Below, piece after piece: positions 38,304-45,751 of a stretch of 45,751 nucleotides of DNA (its first letter is position 1; every line of letters begins with the position of its first letter). Under the pieces are notes generated by a model. It was not told the DNA's origin and searched no databases. It saw nothing but the letters and a program-made list of their open reading frames with translations. Location of the stretch: assembly GCA_036501535.1 (NCBI GenBank), contig DASYAE010000116.1, positions 1 to 45,751 on the forward strand, given 5' to 3'. Origin of the DNA: DASYAE01 sp036501535. GTDB taxonomy: Bacteria; Actinomycetota; Actinomycetes; Streptomycetales; Catenulisporaceae. The translations under genes and the position numbers were made by a program.

Positions 38304-41300
38304 GTGCAGACACGTCCCGTGACCCCGCGCCGCGAGGCTGCCCAGGCGGGGCCGCGCGCGGCCCGGCGGGGTACGCCGGAGCAGCGAAGGCAGGGGCAGC
38401 CGCCCCCGGCGCAGGAGCCGACGACCGGAGCGGCGCCCGCCCGCGTCCCGGGCGTCTTCTCGCTGCGCAGCTGGCGCGTGCGCAACCGGCTCGCCCTGCT
38501 CGTGCTGCTGCCGCTGGCCGCCGCCATCGCGCTGGCCACCGCACGCGTCGACTCCCTCTACCAGGCGCGCGAGCACTATGAGACGGCCTCCTTCCAAGCC
38601 GGCTCCGGGCAGGGCCTGGAGAACCTGATGCTGGCGCTCCAGACGGAGCGTCAGGCCGCCGCCACCTGCCTGGTCGTGGTCAACCCCTGCGACGCGACCG
38701 CGGCCGCTGCCTCGGGCAACCAGATCGCCGGCACCCTGGTCAACGGGTTCGACGCGGCCGCCAGCGAGACGCTGACGGCGCAGAACGCGCTCAAGGCGAT
38801 CGCCCAGCAGGTGATCAACAGCAGCTCGTACAACCCGGCGCTGCGCGGTACCGCGGCGGTCGCGTACGAAGCGGTGCTCGTCGACCTGCCCAACGTGCGC
38901 AAGGTGGTCACCGGATCGAGCGCTCCGTACACGGTGACGCTCAACGCGTACAGCAACACCATCGACGACGTCATCCAGGCCATCTCGGCGGTCAGCTCCG
39001 GCAGCGGCGACGCGACCGTGGCGCAGGACGACCAAGCGCTGCTCGACGTCGACGACATGATCGAGGCCCAGGCGCTCGGCCAGCTCTACGCGACTCAGGT
39101 CATCGACACCTTCAGCTACACCGGCACATCCAACACCGGCGTGCTGCAGTCGCAGCAGGCCACCGCGCTGAACCAGAGCATCGCCTCGCTCGCCTCGGCC
39201 CAGAGCGCCTTCGCCTCCGCCGCGTCCCCGGCGCTGCTCCAGTCGTATCAGGCCACGGTCGCCGGGGCGGACGTGGCCGAGTCCCAGGCGGCGCTGACCG
39301 CCTCGCTCGGCGTGCTCCAGGGCTCCACCGCGTTCGGCTCGACCAATCTGTCCGCCACCGGCGGGGCCGGCAACGAGATCCAGGAGGAGTCGCTGCCGGT
39401 CACCATCGGTGACATGCGCGCGATCCAGGCCGCCGCGCTGGACCAGGTCTCCGCGGACGTCCAGGGCCTGCTCAGCTCCGCGAACTCGGACCTCTACCTG
39501 AACCTCGGCCTGGTCTTCGCCGCGCTGCTGGTCTCCTTCCTGGGCATGGTGCTGGTCGCCCGCTCGCTGGTCGGCCCGCTGCAGGCGCTGCGGGCCGGCG
39601 CGCTGGACATCGCGGCCAACCGGCTGCCCGAGGTGGTCCGAAGGCTGCGCGACGCGGACGCCGCCGAGGGCGAGACCACGGTCGACCCGATCCCGATCAA
39701 CTCCGCGGACGAGATCGGACAGGTCGCAAGGGCCTTCGACGAGGTGCACCAGCAGGCCGTGCGGCTGGCCTCGGAGCAGGCGCTGCTGCGGTCCAACGTC
39801 AACTCGATGTTCGTGAACCTCTCCCGCCGCTCGCAGTCCCTGGTGCAGCGCCAGCTGCGGCTGATCGACGAGCTGGAGAACAGCGAGCAGGACCCGGACC
39901 AGCTGGCCAACCTGTTCAAGCTGGACCACCTCGCCACGCGTATGCGCCGCAACGGGGAGAACCTGCTGGTCCTGGCCGGCGAGGAGCCCGGCCGCAAGTG
40001 GAGCCAGGCGGTCCGCCTGCTCGACGTGATGCGGGCCGGCGCCTCCGAGGTGGAGCAGTACGAGCGGGTCGCGCTGCGCGACCTGCCGGACATGAACGTG
40101 CTCGGCCGGGTCGTCAACGACCTGGTGCACCTCGTGGCCGAGCTACTGGAGAACGCCACCTCGTTCTCCGCGCCGGAGACCAAGGTCTCGGTCACCGCGA
40201 ACATGCTCAACACCGGCGGCGTCATGCTCGAGATCGAGGACGCCGGCATCGGGATGACCCCGGAGGAGCTGGACGACGCCAACGAGCGGCTGGCCAACCC
40301 GCCGGTCATCGACGTGGCCATCTCCCGCCGCATGGGCCTGTACGTGGTCGGCCGGCTGGCCACCCGGCACGGCATCCAGGTGCGGCTGCGCCGCTCGGCC
40401 GGCGGCGGCATCACCGCGCTGGTGCTCGTGCCCAGCGCGCTGCTGGTCGGCGCCGGCGGAGAGCAGCAGGCGCCGGCCCCCGAGCTGTCCGCCACCGGAG
40501 CCCGCTCGCTCGGCGCCCTGCCCCGCAGGGGTAGCACCCAGCTCGGCTTCGCCGGCGAGGAGGGCGCGGCCGCGCCGCAGCCGCCCCGCCACGAGACCGT
40601 CGCCCCCGCCGGGGAGGGGGCGGCGGCGCCGCCCTACCGCGGCGCGGCGCCGGCCGGCCTCGGCAGCACCGACCCGTTCGCCCCGGCGCAGCCCCCGTCC
40701 GGCCCGGACGGCCCCGCCCCGATCCACCCGCTGACGCCGGTCGAGCCGGCGCCGGCCGCGGAGATCTGGCCGCCCACCGGGCTCGGCGGGGTCGAGCCGC
40801 TGCCGAGCCGGGCCGACTCCGCCGCGCAGCGCATCTCGCAGAACCCGCCGGCCGGCGCAGGCGCCCCGGGCGCGGGCGGCACCGGCACCGGGAACCCGCT
40901 GCCGCCGCCGTCGATCCCCGGCGCCCGCGCACCGATCGAGGACCTGCCGCCGCAGGTCCCGCCGCTGCCACAGCCCTGGACGAGCGGCCAGTTCCCGCGG
41001 GTGCAGGACTCGGACACGACCGGGCCCATCCCGCGGATCAAGGACGGCGACACCTCCGGCCGAATACCCCGGGTGCAGGATCCGGCCGCCTCCGGCCAGT
41101 TCCCGCGCATCCAGGACCCCGAGGCCACCGGCCGGATCCCGCGGGTGCGGGACGGGGCGAGCCAGGGCCCGTCCGACACGGGCCAGTTCCCGCTGGCCCA
41201 GGACCCGGCACCGCAGCAGGGCGCCGACCCGCTGCCGACCCGCCAGGTCCCGTCCGGGCGCCCCGCGCCGGCCCCGCTCGAGTCGCTGCTCGGCGAGGCG

Positions 41301-42371
41301 CCGCCGCCCCAGCAGATGCCGCCGATCGCGCCGATCCAGCCGGCCCTGGGCCCGGGTCCGCGGCCGCCGCAGCTGCCGATGTCGCCGATGCCGAGCGCGC
41401 CGCAGTACTCGAACAGCGGCTCGGCCCCGGCCGACCCGCTGTCGGCCAGCGGCTCCTATCCGACCGCGGCGGACCGCCTGTTCGCGCAGACCCCGCTGCC
41501 CCCGGCGCCGTCCACCGACGAGCGCCTGCCGATCTTCGAGGCGATGGAGTCCGAGTGGTTCCGTCGCCGGGACGAGGCGCGCGCCCAGGCCGCGCTCTCC
41601 GCCCCGCCGCCGCTGCCGCTCGCTCCCGGGGTCCGTCCGGCCCCCGGCGTCTCGTCGTACAACCCGCCGACCGCCGTCCCCCCGGCCGGCATCGCACCGA
41701 CGGCCTCCGCGGCGCCCGCCGCGCCGGCAGTCACTCCTCCAATGGTCCCCACCTCCGTCCCCCCGACACCGCAGCCCCCCTCGATATCGCAGCCCCCGCG
41801 GCCCGCTCCGGCGGACGCGGACCGGCCCGGCCTCGCGACCGCCGGCGTCTCCCCCGACGCCGCCGAGCCGCGGGCCGCAGTTCCGAACCCTCCGCGCCCC
41901 GCGCCGCCGAGCCCCGTCACCGCCGCTCCCACGGTGTCGCTGTTCCCGCCGCAGGACACGGGCGGCCCAGTACGACCGCTGCCGCCGCTCAATGGCGAGT
42001 CGAGCGCCGCGGCCAGCACCGGAGGAGTCAGACCATTGGAGAGCAGCACAGCCTGGACCTCGCCGGGGGACGAGGGATGGAAGGCCGCCCAGGCGGCGGC
42101 CAAGCCGGTCGCGGCCGGTTTGACGCAGAAGGGCCTGCCCAAGCGGGTCCCGCGCTCGAACCTGGTGCCCGGCTCGGCCGGCGGGATGAGCGGCCCGGCT
42201 CGGGCGGTGCCGCCGCCGGTCATCCCGACCCGGTCGGCCGAGGCCGTGCGCGGCCGGCTCTCCAGCTTCCACAAGGGTCTCAAGCAGGGCCGTGATGCCG
42301 CTCTGGGCGGTCCGAACGAGGACGGCTCAGCCGGCGACACCCCGCCGGCCGGCCCCCCGGCAGGCTCGTGA
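38304..42371 (+). CDS. cvnA: Conservon sensor kinase CvnA with NIT domain and long repeat tail
   Basis: 1355 residues. Membrane helix 1 is at 62-81 (LALLVLLPLAAAIALATARV). The extracellular nitrate/nitrite-sensing (NIT) type domain covers about 85-395 (NLMLALQTERQAAATCLV), helix 2 is at 397-420, then a HAMP domain (GPLQALRAGALDIAANRLP). The kinase core has LDHLATRMRR (H542), the N-box ELLENA (613-618) and EDAGIGM. The usual H-box motif is absent. From about 720 to the end it is Pro/Ala-rich; residues 893-952 are five 12-residue repeats [TA][ST]Gx[FI]PR[VI]xDxx, with a sixth copy at 958-968. Conservon kinases act with roadblock, DUF742 and GTPase partners in a GPCR-like scheme. GTG 38304 follows gtgaggg. 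Confidence 0.93.
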   Translation: MQTRPVTPRREAAQAGPRAARRGTPEQRRQGQPPPAQEPTTGAAPARVPGVFSLRSWRVRNRLALLVLLPLAAAIALATARVDSLYQAREHYETASFQAGSGQGLENLMLALQTERQAAATCLVVVNPCDATAAAASGNQIAGTLVNGFDAAASETLTAQNALKAIAQQVINSSSYNPALRGTAAVAYEAVLVDLPNVRKVVTGSSAPYTVTLNAYSNTIDDVIQAISAVSSGSGDATVAQDDQALLDVDDMIEAQALGQLYATQVIDTFSYTGTSNTGVLQSQQATALNQSIASLASAQSAFASAASPALLQSYQATVAGADVAESQAALTASLGVLQGSTAFGSTNLSATGGAGNEIQEESLPVTIGDMRAIQAAALDQVSADVQGLLSSANSDLYLNLGLVFAALLVSFLGMVLVARSLVGPLQALRAGALDIAANRLPEVVRRLRDADAAEGETTVDPIPINSADEIGQVARAFDEVHQQAVRLASEQALLRSNVNSMFVNLSRRSQSLVQRQLRLIDELENSEQDPDQLANLFKLDHLATRMRRNGENLLVLAGEEPGRKWSQAVRLLDVMRAGASEVEQYERVALRDLPDMNVLGRVVNDLVHLVAELLENATSFSAPETKVSVTANMLNTGGVMLEIEDAGIGMTPEELDDANERLANPPVIDVAISRRMGLYVVGRLATRHGIQVRLRRSAGGGITALVLVPSALLVGAGGEQQAPAPELSATGARSLGALPRRGSTQLGFAGEEGAAAPQPPRHETVAPAGEGAAAPPYRGAAPAGLGSTDPFAPAQPPSGPDGPAPIHPLTPVEPAPAAEIWPPTGLGGVEPLPSRADSAAQRISQNPPAGAGAPGAGGTGTGNPLPPPSIPGARAPIEDLPPQVPPLPQPWTSGQFPRVQDSDTTGPIPRIKDGDTSGRIPRVQDPAASGQFPRIQDPEATGRIPRVRDGASQGPSDTGQFPLAQDPAPQQGADPLPTRQVPSGRPAPAPLESLLGEAPPPQQMPPIAPIQPALGPGPRPPQLPMSPMPSAPQYSNSGSAPADPLSASGSYPTAADRLFAQTPLPPAPSTDERLPIFEAMESEWFRRRDEARAQAALSAPPPLPLAPGVRPAPGVSSYNPPTAVPPAGIAPTASAAPAAPAVTPPMVPTSVPPTPQPPSISQPPRPAPADADRPGLATAGVSPDAAEPRAAVPNPPRPAPPSPVTAAPTVSLFPPQDTGGPVRPLPPLNGESSAAASTGGVRPLESSTAWTSPGDEGWKAAQAAAKPVAAGLTQKGLPKRVPRSNLVPGSAGGMSGPARAVPPPVIPTRSAEAVRGRLSSFHKGLKQGRDAALGGPNEDGSAGDTPPAGPPAGS
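40980..41207 (+). repeat. 36-bp protein-coding tandem repeats in cvnA
   Basis: Five successive 36-bp units (40980-41159) encode TSGQFPRVQDSD, TTGPIPRIKDGD, TSGRIPRVQDPA, ASGQFPRIQDPE and ATGRIPRVRDGA. A sixth, DTGQFPLAQDP, follows after a five-residue spacer. The DNA copies have diverged but keep the reading frame and the G, PR and D positions. Confidence 0.85.
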
Positions 42372-42426
42372 TGGCGCGCGAAGCAGCAGTCAACGAACCA
42401 CCGTTCCCTTGGGAAGGGGATGCACC

Positions 42427-42849
42427 GTGAGCGAGCTGAGCCAGGCTGCGCAGAATCTCAACTGGCTGATAACTAATTTCGTCGACCGGGTCCCGGGGGT
42501 GGCGCACACCGTCGTGGTCTCATCAGACGGACTGCTGCTCGCGGTCTCCAACGGGTTCCCGCGCGACCGCGCCGACCAACTCGCCGCGGTAGCGTCCGGA
42601 CTTTCCAGCCTGACCCAGGGCGCGGCGCGTATCTTCGAAGGCGGCGCGGTCACCCAGACCGTCGTGGAGATGGTCCGCGGGTTCCTTTTCGTCATGGCGA
42701 TCAGCGACGGCTCGGTGCTGGCCGTGCTCGCGTCCTCGGACTGCGACATGGGTCTGATCGGCTACGAGATGGCGCTGCTGGTGGAGCGGGCCGGCGACGT
42801 GCTGACTCCGGCGTTGCGCGCCGAACTGCAGAACGCCCTGCCCCGGTAG
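42427..42849 (+). CDS. cvnB: Roadblock/LC7 domain protein CvnB
   Basis: 140 residues, one roadblock/LC7 domain: LSQAAQNLNWLITNFVDRVPGVAHTVVVSSDGLLLAVSNGF, RADQLAAVASGLSSLTQGAARIF, TVVEMVRGFLFVMAISDGSVLAVLASSDCDMGLIGYEMALLV. In conservons it is thought to dimerise and link the CvnA kinase to the CvnD GTPase, as MglB does for MglA. GTG 42427 has GGAAGGGGA upstream; an in-frame GTG at 42292 lies inside cvnA and is rejected. It follows cvnA by 55 bp. Confidence 0.94.
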   Translation: MSELSQAAQNLNWLITNFVDRVPGVAHTVVVSSDGLLLAVSNGFPRDRADQLAAVASGLSSLTQGAARIFEGGAVTQTVVEMVRGFLFVMAISDGSVLAVLASSDCDMGLIGYEMALLVERAGDVLTPALRAELQNALPR

Positions 42850-42892
42850 GCGGCCAGGCGAAGGCGCACGGACTGTGTGAAGGACGGTTTCA

Positions 42893-43246
42893 TTGAGTTC
42901 AGGACACGATTCGTCACCGCTCGTGCGACCGTACGCCATCACCGGCGGCCGGACCCGGGCGCGATATCAGCTGGCCATCGAGGCGCTGGTGTCCACCACG
43001 CCGCGCGGCCGCACGTCGGGCTACGGCCTCATCCCGGAACACCAGCGCATCTGCGATCTGTGCGGCCAGGTCAAGTCGGTCGCGGAGATCGCGGCGCTGA
43101 TGCGCATGCCCCTCGGCGTCGCCAGGGTGATGGTCGGCGACATGGCCGAGGCGGGCCTCATCGCGGTCCACCAGCCCGAGACGAACGAGGGAAAGCCGGA
43201 CCTCGCGCTTTTGGAAAGGGTGCTCATTGGACTTCGCAACCTCTAG
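42893..43246 (+). CDS. cvnC: DUF742 protein CvnC
   Basis: 117 residues, the DUF742 family of conservon third genes: LVRPYAITGGRTRARYQLAIEALVSTT, PEHQRICDLCGQVKSVAEIAALMRMPLGVARVMVGDMAEAGLIAVHQ, then LLERVLIGLRNL. The middle part looks like a winged helix (AEIAALMRMPLGVARVMVGDMAEAGLI). DNA binding is not shown; a role bridging GTPase and kinase is assumed. The start is TTG 42893 with AAGGACGG upstream. It overlaps cvnD by 20 bp, so the two are translationally coupled. Confidence 0.93.
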   Translation: MSSGHDSSPLVRPYAITGGRTRARYQLAIEALVSTTPRGRTSGYGLIPEHQRICDLCGQVKSVAEIAALMRMPLGVARVMVGDMAEAGLIAVHQPETNEGKPDLALLERVLIGLRNL

Positions 43247-43820
43247 CCCGCCGGAACGGGCCGCAGGGCCGACGACATCGGTCAAGATCGTCGTCGCCGG
43301 GGGCTTCGGAGTGGGCAAGACAACGTTCGTCGGCGCGGTCTCCGAGATCGACCCGCTGACGACCGAGGCCGTCATGACCGCCGCAAGCGACGGCATCGAC
43401 GACCTCAGCAAGGTGCCGGACAAGACCACCACCACGGTGGCGATGGACTTCGGCCGGGTCACCCTGGACCGGGAACTGATCATGTATCTGTTCGGCACGC
43501 CCGGACAGAACCGGTTCTGGTTCATGTGGGACGACCTGACCCGCGGCGCCATCGGCGCGGTGGTGCTGGTCGACACCCGGCGGCTGGCCGACTGCTTCTC
43601 GGCGATCGACTACTTCGAAGACGCCATGCTGCCGTACATCGTGGCGATCAACTGCTTCGACGGGAACCTGAGCCACTCGGTCGAGGACGTCCGGGAGGCG
43701 CTGTCCATTCCCGGCGACGTCCCGATCGTGACCTGCGACGCGCGCTCGCGCGAGTCGACGAAGCTCACGCTGATCCGCCTCGTGGAACACGCGATGAGCC
43801 GGTTCGCCGCCATGCGCTGA
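43227..43820 (+). CDS. cvnD: Conservon Ras-like GTPase CvnD
   Basis: 197 residues, a small GTPase of the MglA-like conservon group. P-loop GGFGVGKTT is at 25-33, the switch region has TTTVAMDFGRV, the G3 motif appears as FGTPGQ (89-94), and the G4 site is NCFD (142-145) with Asn and Asp kept. It should cycle between GDP and GTP states controlled by CvnA and CvnB. The start is TTG 43227 with GGAAAGGG upstream, inside the end of cvnC. No CvnE-type cytochrome P450 follows. The operon ends in a strong hairpin two bases after the stop. Confidence 0.94.
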   Translation: MDFATSSPPERAAGPTTSVKIVVAGGFGVGKTTFVGAVSEIDPLTTEAVMTAASDGIDDLSKVPDKTTTTVAMDFGRVTLDRELIMYLFGTPGQNRFWFMWDDLTRGAIGAVVLVDTRRLADCFSAIDYFEDAMLPYIVAINCFDGNLSHSVEDVREALSIPGDVPIVTCDARSRESTKLTLIRLVEHAMSRFAAMR

Positions 43821-43821
43821 C

Positions 43822-43862
43822 GGGGTGTCGGACCGGCGGCGCGCCGCACGGGATCCGACCCC
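43822..43862 (+). terminator. Conservon operon terminator
   Basis: ggggtgtcgga (43822-43832) pairs with tccgacccc (43854-43862) with a 2-base bulge. An internal gcggc/gccgc stem sits in the loop. It lies directly after the cvnD stop. Confidence 0.65.
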
Positions 43863-43889
43863 CGCCGGCCCGGGCGGCGAGCCTGCAAC

Positions 43890-43913
43890 CCCCGCGAGAG
43901 CTGTATCGCGGGG
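43890..43913. repeat. Second hairpin after cvnD
   Basis: ccccgcga (43890-43897) / tcgcgggg (43906-43913), a perfect 8-bp stem with loop gagctgta. Confidence 0.6.
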
Positions 43914-43930
43914 CCTCGGAACGTGCTCGG

Positions 43931-43962
43931 CCGGTGTCATACGTTCGGACGCATGACACCGG
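43931..43962. promoter_or_regulatory. 32-bp palindrome upstream of the MFS gene
   Basis: ccggtgtcatacgt (43931-43944) / acgcatgacaccgg (43949-43962), 13 of 14 bases paired around tcgg. It lies 44-75 bp before the MFS ATG. It may be an operator for a sugar-responsive repressor or a third hairpin of the terminator region. Confidence 0.5.
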
Positions 43963-44005
43963 CCTCCAATGGCACTGGAGGGATCGCCGTGTTCTCGTAA
44001 GAGGC

Positions 44006-45424
44006 ATGACCGGCACGAGACACGCGACCCTGGTGGCCCCTCAGGACGAGTCGCACTTCGGATACGTCGTCTTCATCGCCGCCGCGGCGGCCATGGGCGG
44101 CTTCCTGTTCGGCTATGACAGCGCCGTGATCAACGGCGCGGTGACGGGGATTCAGAAGCACTTCGGCGTCGGCGCGAACCAGACCGGCTTCGCGGTGGCC
44201 GCGGCGCTACTCGGCTCGGCGGTCGGCGCGTGGATCGCCGGCCAGCTGGCCGACCGGATCGGCCGGGTCAAGGTCATGCTCCTGGCCGCCCTGCTGTTCA
44301 CCGCGAGCGGAGTCGGCTCGGGGCTGCCGTTCAACATCTGGGACCTGGCTGCCTGGCGGGTGATCGGCGGCCTGGGCATCGGCATCGCCTCGGTGATCGC
44401 GCCGGCCTATATCGCGGAGGTCGCCCCGCCGGCCTACCGAGGCCGACTCGGCTCGCTGCAGCAGATGGCGATCGTGCTCGGCATCTTCATCTCCCAGCTG
44501 GTCAACTACGGGTTCGCACAGGCGGCCGGCGGCAAGAGCGAGAACCACCTGTGGGGGATCGACGCCTGGCAGTGGATGCTGCTGGCCGAGACGGTGCCGG
44601 CGATCCTCTACGGCGGCCTGGCGCTGTCCGTGCCGGAGTCGCCGCGGTACCTGATCGCCAGCGGGCAGGACGCGAAGGCGCGGGAGGTGCTGTTCAAGGT
44701 CGAGGGGCTGGAGGACTCGACCGACCGCATCACCGAGATCCGCACGGCGATCGCATCGACGCACCGACCCGGGTTCCGGGACCTGCTCGGCCCGACCGGA
44801 AGGATCCTGGGCATCGTCTGGATCGGCATCGCGCTGTCCGTGTTCCAGCAGTTCGTCGGCATCAACGTGATCTTCTACTACTCCTCACTGCTGTGGCAGT
44901 CGATCGGCATCGACGAGTCGAGCTCGCTGCTGATCTCGGTGTCCACCTCGCTGGTCAACATCGTCGGCACGGTGGTGGCGATCTCGGTGATCGACCGGAT
45001 CGGCCGCAAGCCGCTGTTCCTGATCGGCTCGGTCGGCATGGCGATCTCGCTGGGAGTGGCGGCCTGGGCGTTCTCCTACGCCACCGGAAGCGGCAGCGGC
45101 GCACACATCCCGAGCGACGACGGCACGATCGCAATCGTCGCAGCACACGTGTATGTGTTCTTCTTCGCCATGTCCTGGGGCGTGGTGGTGTGGGTCATGC
45201 TCGGGGAGATGTTCCCGAACAAGATCAGAGCCCTGGCACTGTCCGTCGCCGCGTCGGCCCAGTGGGTGGCCAACTTCGCCATCACCCAGAGCTTCCCGTC
45301 GATGTCCCGCTGGTCACTGACCGGCTCATACATCATCTACGCCTGCTTCGCCGCACTCTCCATCCCGTTCGTGGTGTTCCTGGTACGCGAGACGAAGGGC
45401 AAGTCACTGGAGCAGATGGGGTAG
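44006..45424 (+). CDS. Sugar-porter family MFS transporter
   Basis: 472 residues, about 12 membrane helices, proton-coupled sugar uptake type. Family signatures are all present: FGYDSAVINGAV in helix 1, DRIGRVKVMLLA, WRVIGGLGIGIASVIAPAYIAEVAPPAYRGR, PESPRYL near the central loop, QQFVGINVIFYYSS in helix 7, DRIGRKPL and the C-terminal RETKGKSLEQM. The ATG at 44006 begins MTGTRHATLV; the frame is open far upstream through cvnD in another frame, which is rejected. The sugar is unknown. A 32-bp palindrome upstream suggests repressor control. It appears separate from the conservon operon. Confidence 0.94.
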   Translation: MTGTRHATLVAPQDESHFGYVVFIAAAAAMGGFLFGYDSAVINGAVTGIQKHFGVGANQTGFAVAAALLGSAVGAWIAGQLADRIGRVKVMLLAALLFTASGVGSGLPFNIWDLAAWRVIGGLGIGIASVIAPAYIAEVAPPAYRGRLGSLQQMAIVLGIFISQLVNYGFAQAAGGKSENHLWGIDAWQWMLLAETVPAILYGGLALSVPESPRYLIASGQDAKAREVLFKVEGLEDSTDRITEIRTAIASTHRPGFRDLLGPTGRILGIVWIGIALSVFQQFVGINVIFYYSSLLWQSIGIDESSSLLISVSTSLVNIVGTVVAISVIDRIGRKPLFLIGSVGMAISLGVAAWAFSYATGSGSGAHIPSDDGTIAIVAAHVYVFFFAMSWGVVVWVMLGEMFPNKIRALALSVAASAQWVANFAITQSFPSMSRWSLTGSYIIYACFAALSIPFVVFLVRETKGKSLEQMG

Positions 45425-45751
45425 CGGACCTGCACGTCTTCCATGCTGGGACGCAGCTTTCTAACTAAACTCAGCCGCGAACTTTCCACGACGCTGGAAC
45501 TCGGCCACGGCGGTGAGTTCGCTGGAACTTGGCTGCTTCAGCGGGGGTTGCTTGGCCACTTGAGTGCAGCGCAAGGTGACCGCGGTAACCGGTCCGTGGT
45601 GATCCGTCGCGTGACTCGAAGTAGCCCAGCCTGGATGGTCGCGGCGGATTGCCACGGGGTGCCTTTGACTTCGAATCAGCCTCGCACTGTCCACGAACGA
45701 AGGCGAGTTGAAGTCAAGAGCACCCCGTGGCAATCCGCCGCGACCATCCAG
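45425..45751. other. Gene-poor end region with remnants, no supportable CDS
   Basis: 327 bases after the transporter stop. A minus-strand open frame covers 45461-45733 (90 codons), but I see no ribosome-binding site or family motif, and its first half runs through the palindrome, so I do not call it. Short similar stretches (cgctggaactcgg, cgctggaacttgg) recur at about 45490-45535. The composition is less GC-rich than the neighbouring genes, which suggests a mobile or decayed segment. Confidence 0.5.
45631..45751. repeat. 121-bp imperfect palindrome at window end
   Basis: The arms 45631-45672 and 45710-45751 are inverse copies: the outer 32 bp are perfect (beginning ctggatggtcgcggcgg) and 40 of 42 bp match overall. 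Partial pairing continues inward (ctcgc 45681-45685 / gcgag 45703-45707). The outer limit of the second arm coincides with the window edge, so the repeat could be longer. It resembles a fold-back or MITE-like element, or the terminal inverted repeats of a degraded insertion. Confidence 0.85.

Noticed and set aside
40980..41207. 36-bp periodic repeats considered as a CRISPR-like array
   Set aside because: The units are diverged, have no unique spacers, and keep an open reading frame inside cvnA.
40143..42272. Minus-strand open frame of about 710 codons opposite the cvnA tail
   Set aside because: Gly/Arg-rich shadow. The plus-strand frame carries the kinase domain and phased repeats.
45461..45733. 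Minus-strand frame of 90 codons at the end of the window
   Set aside because: No ribosome-binding site or recognisable motif, and much of it lies in the palindrome.

Overview
The window looks like chromosomal core DNA from a high-GC, mycelial, sporulating actinomycete. The evidence is GC-rich codon use throughout, frequent GTG and TTG starts, a WhiG-type sporulation sigma factor, a type VII secretion pair (EccC/EccD) and a four-gene conservon (CvnA-D). The gene order lepB-rnhB-DUF2469-yraN-comM-dprA-whiG ... rpsB-tsf-pyrH-frr-cdsA-rlmN ... rpsO-pnp-M16-dapB ... thyX/dapA/RNase J is the order known from Streptomyces and relatives. The species cannot be named from the sequence alone. No rRNA, tRNA, CRISPR array, prophage or complete insertion sequence was seen.

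Region 1 (1-7875): the 3' part of a signal peptidase I gene, RNase HII, DUF2469, a YraN nuclease-like protein, ComM and DprA (DNA-uptake/recombination type genes packed with overlaps), then whiG, a TetR regulator and an M23-family protein that has lost both non-zinc catalytic histidines. Region 2 (7876-14364): translation and envelope core, with rpsB, tsf, pyrH, frr, cdsA and rlmN separated by clear hairpin terminators. Region 3 (14406-20222): divergent eccC and eccD, both with TTG starts, and no Esx substrate, EccB, EccE or mycosin gene nearby.

Region 4 (20264-22611): a MerR regulator that overlaps a convergent GNAT acetyltransferase, two small membrane proteins (one only 57 residues) and a divergent FabR-like TetR regulator, with a palindrome and three 14-bp tandem repeats between them. 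Region 5 (22735-28345): rpsO, then pnp, an M16 peptidase, dapB and a small membrane protein in one likely operon. Region 6 (28526-32531): a membrane protein plus winged-helix regulator cassette with two palindromic operators, endonuclease V, and an FMN-binding lipoprotein-like or exported protein paired with a ferric-reductase-like flavocytochrome that carries six short TG-x-H repeats at its N-terminus.

Region 7 (32723-37646, all minus strand): RNase J, dapA, thyX and an orphan substrate-binding lipoprotein. Region 8 (38304-45424): a conservon in which the kinase CvnA has an exceptionally long proline-rich tail with a 12-residue tandem repeat, followed by roadblock, DUF742 and GTPase partners, three successive hairpins and a sugar-porter MFS transporter. 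The last 121 bases form an imperfect palindrome that reaches the window edge.

Most genes are housekeeping. The most unusual signals are: perfect DnaA-box sequences in three promoter-proximal gaps, two of them as 13-bp-phased pairs; TG-containing peptide repeats in two unrelated signalling/redox proteins; the reduced type VII locus; the small membrane protein/TetR cassette; and the terminal palindrome.
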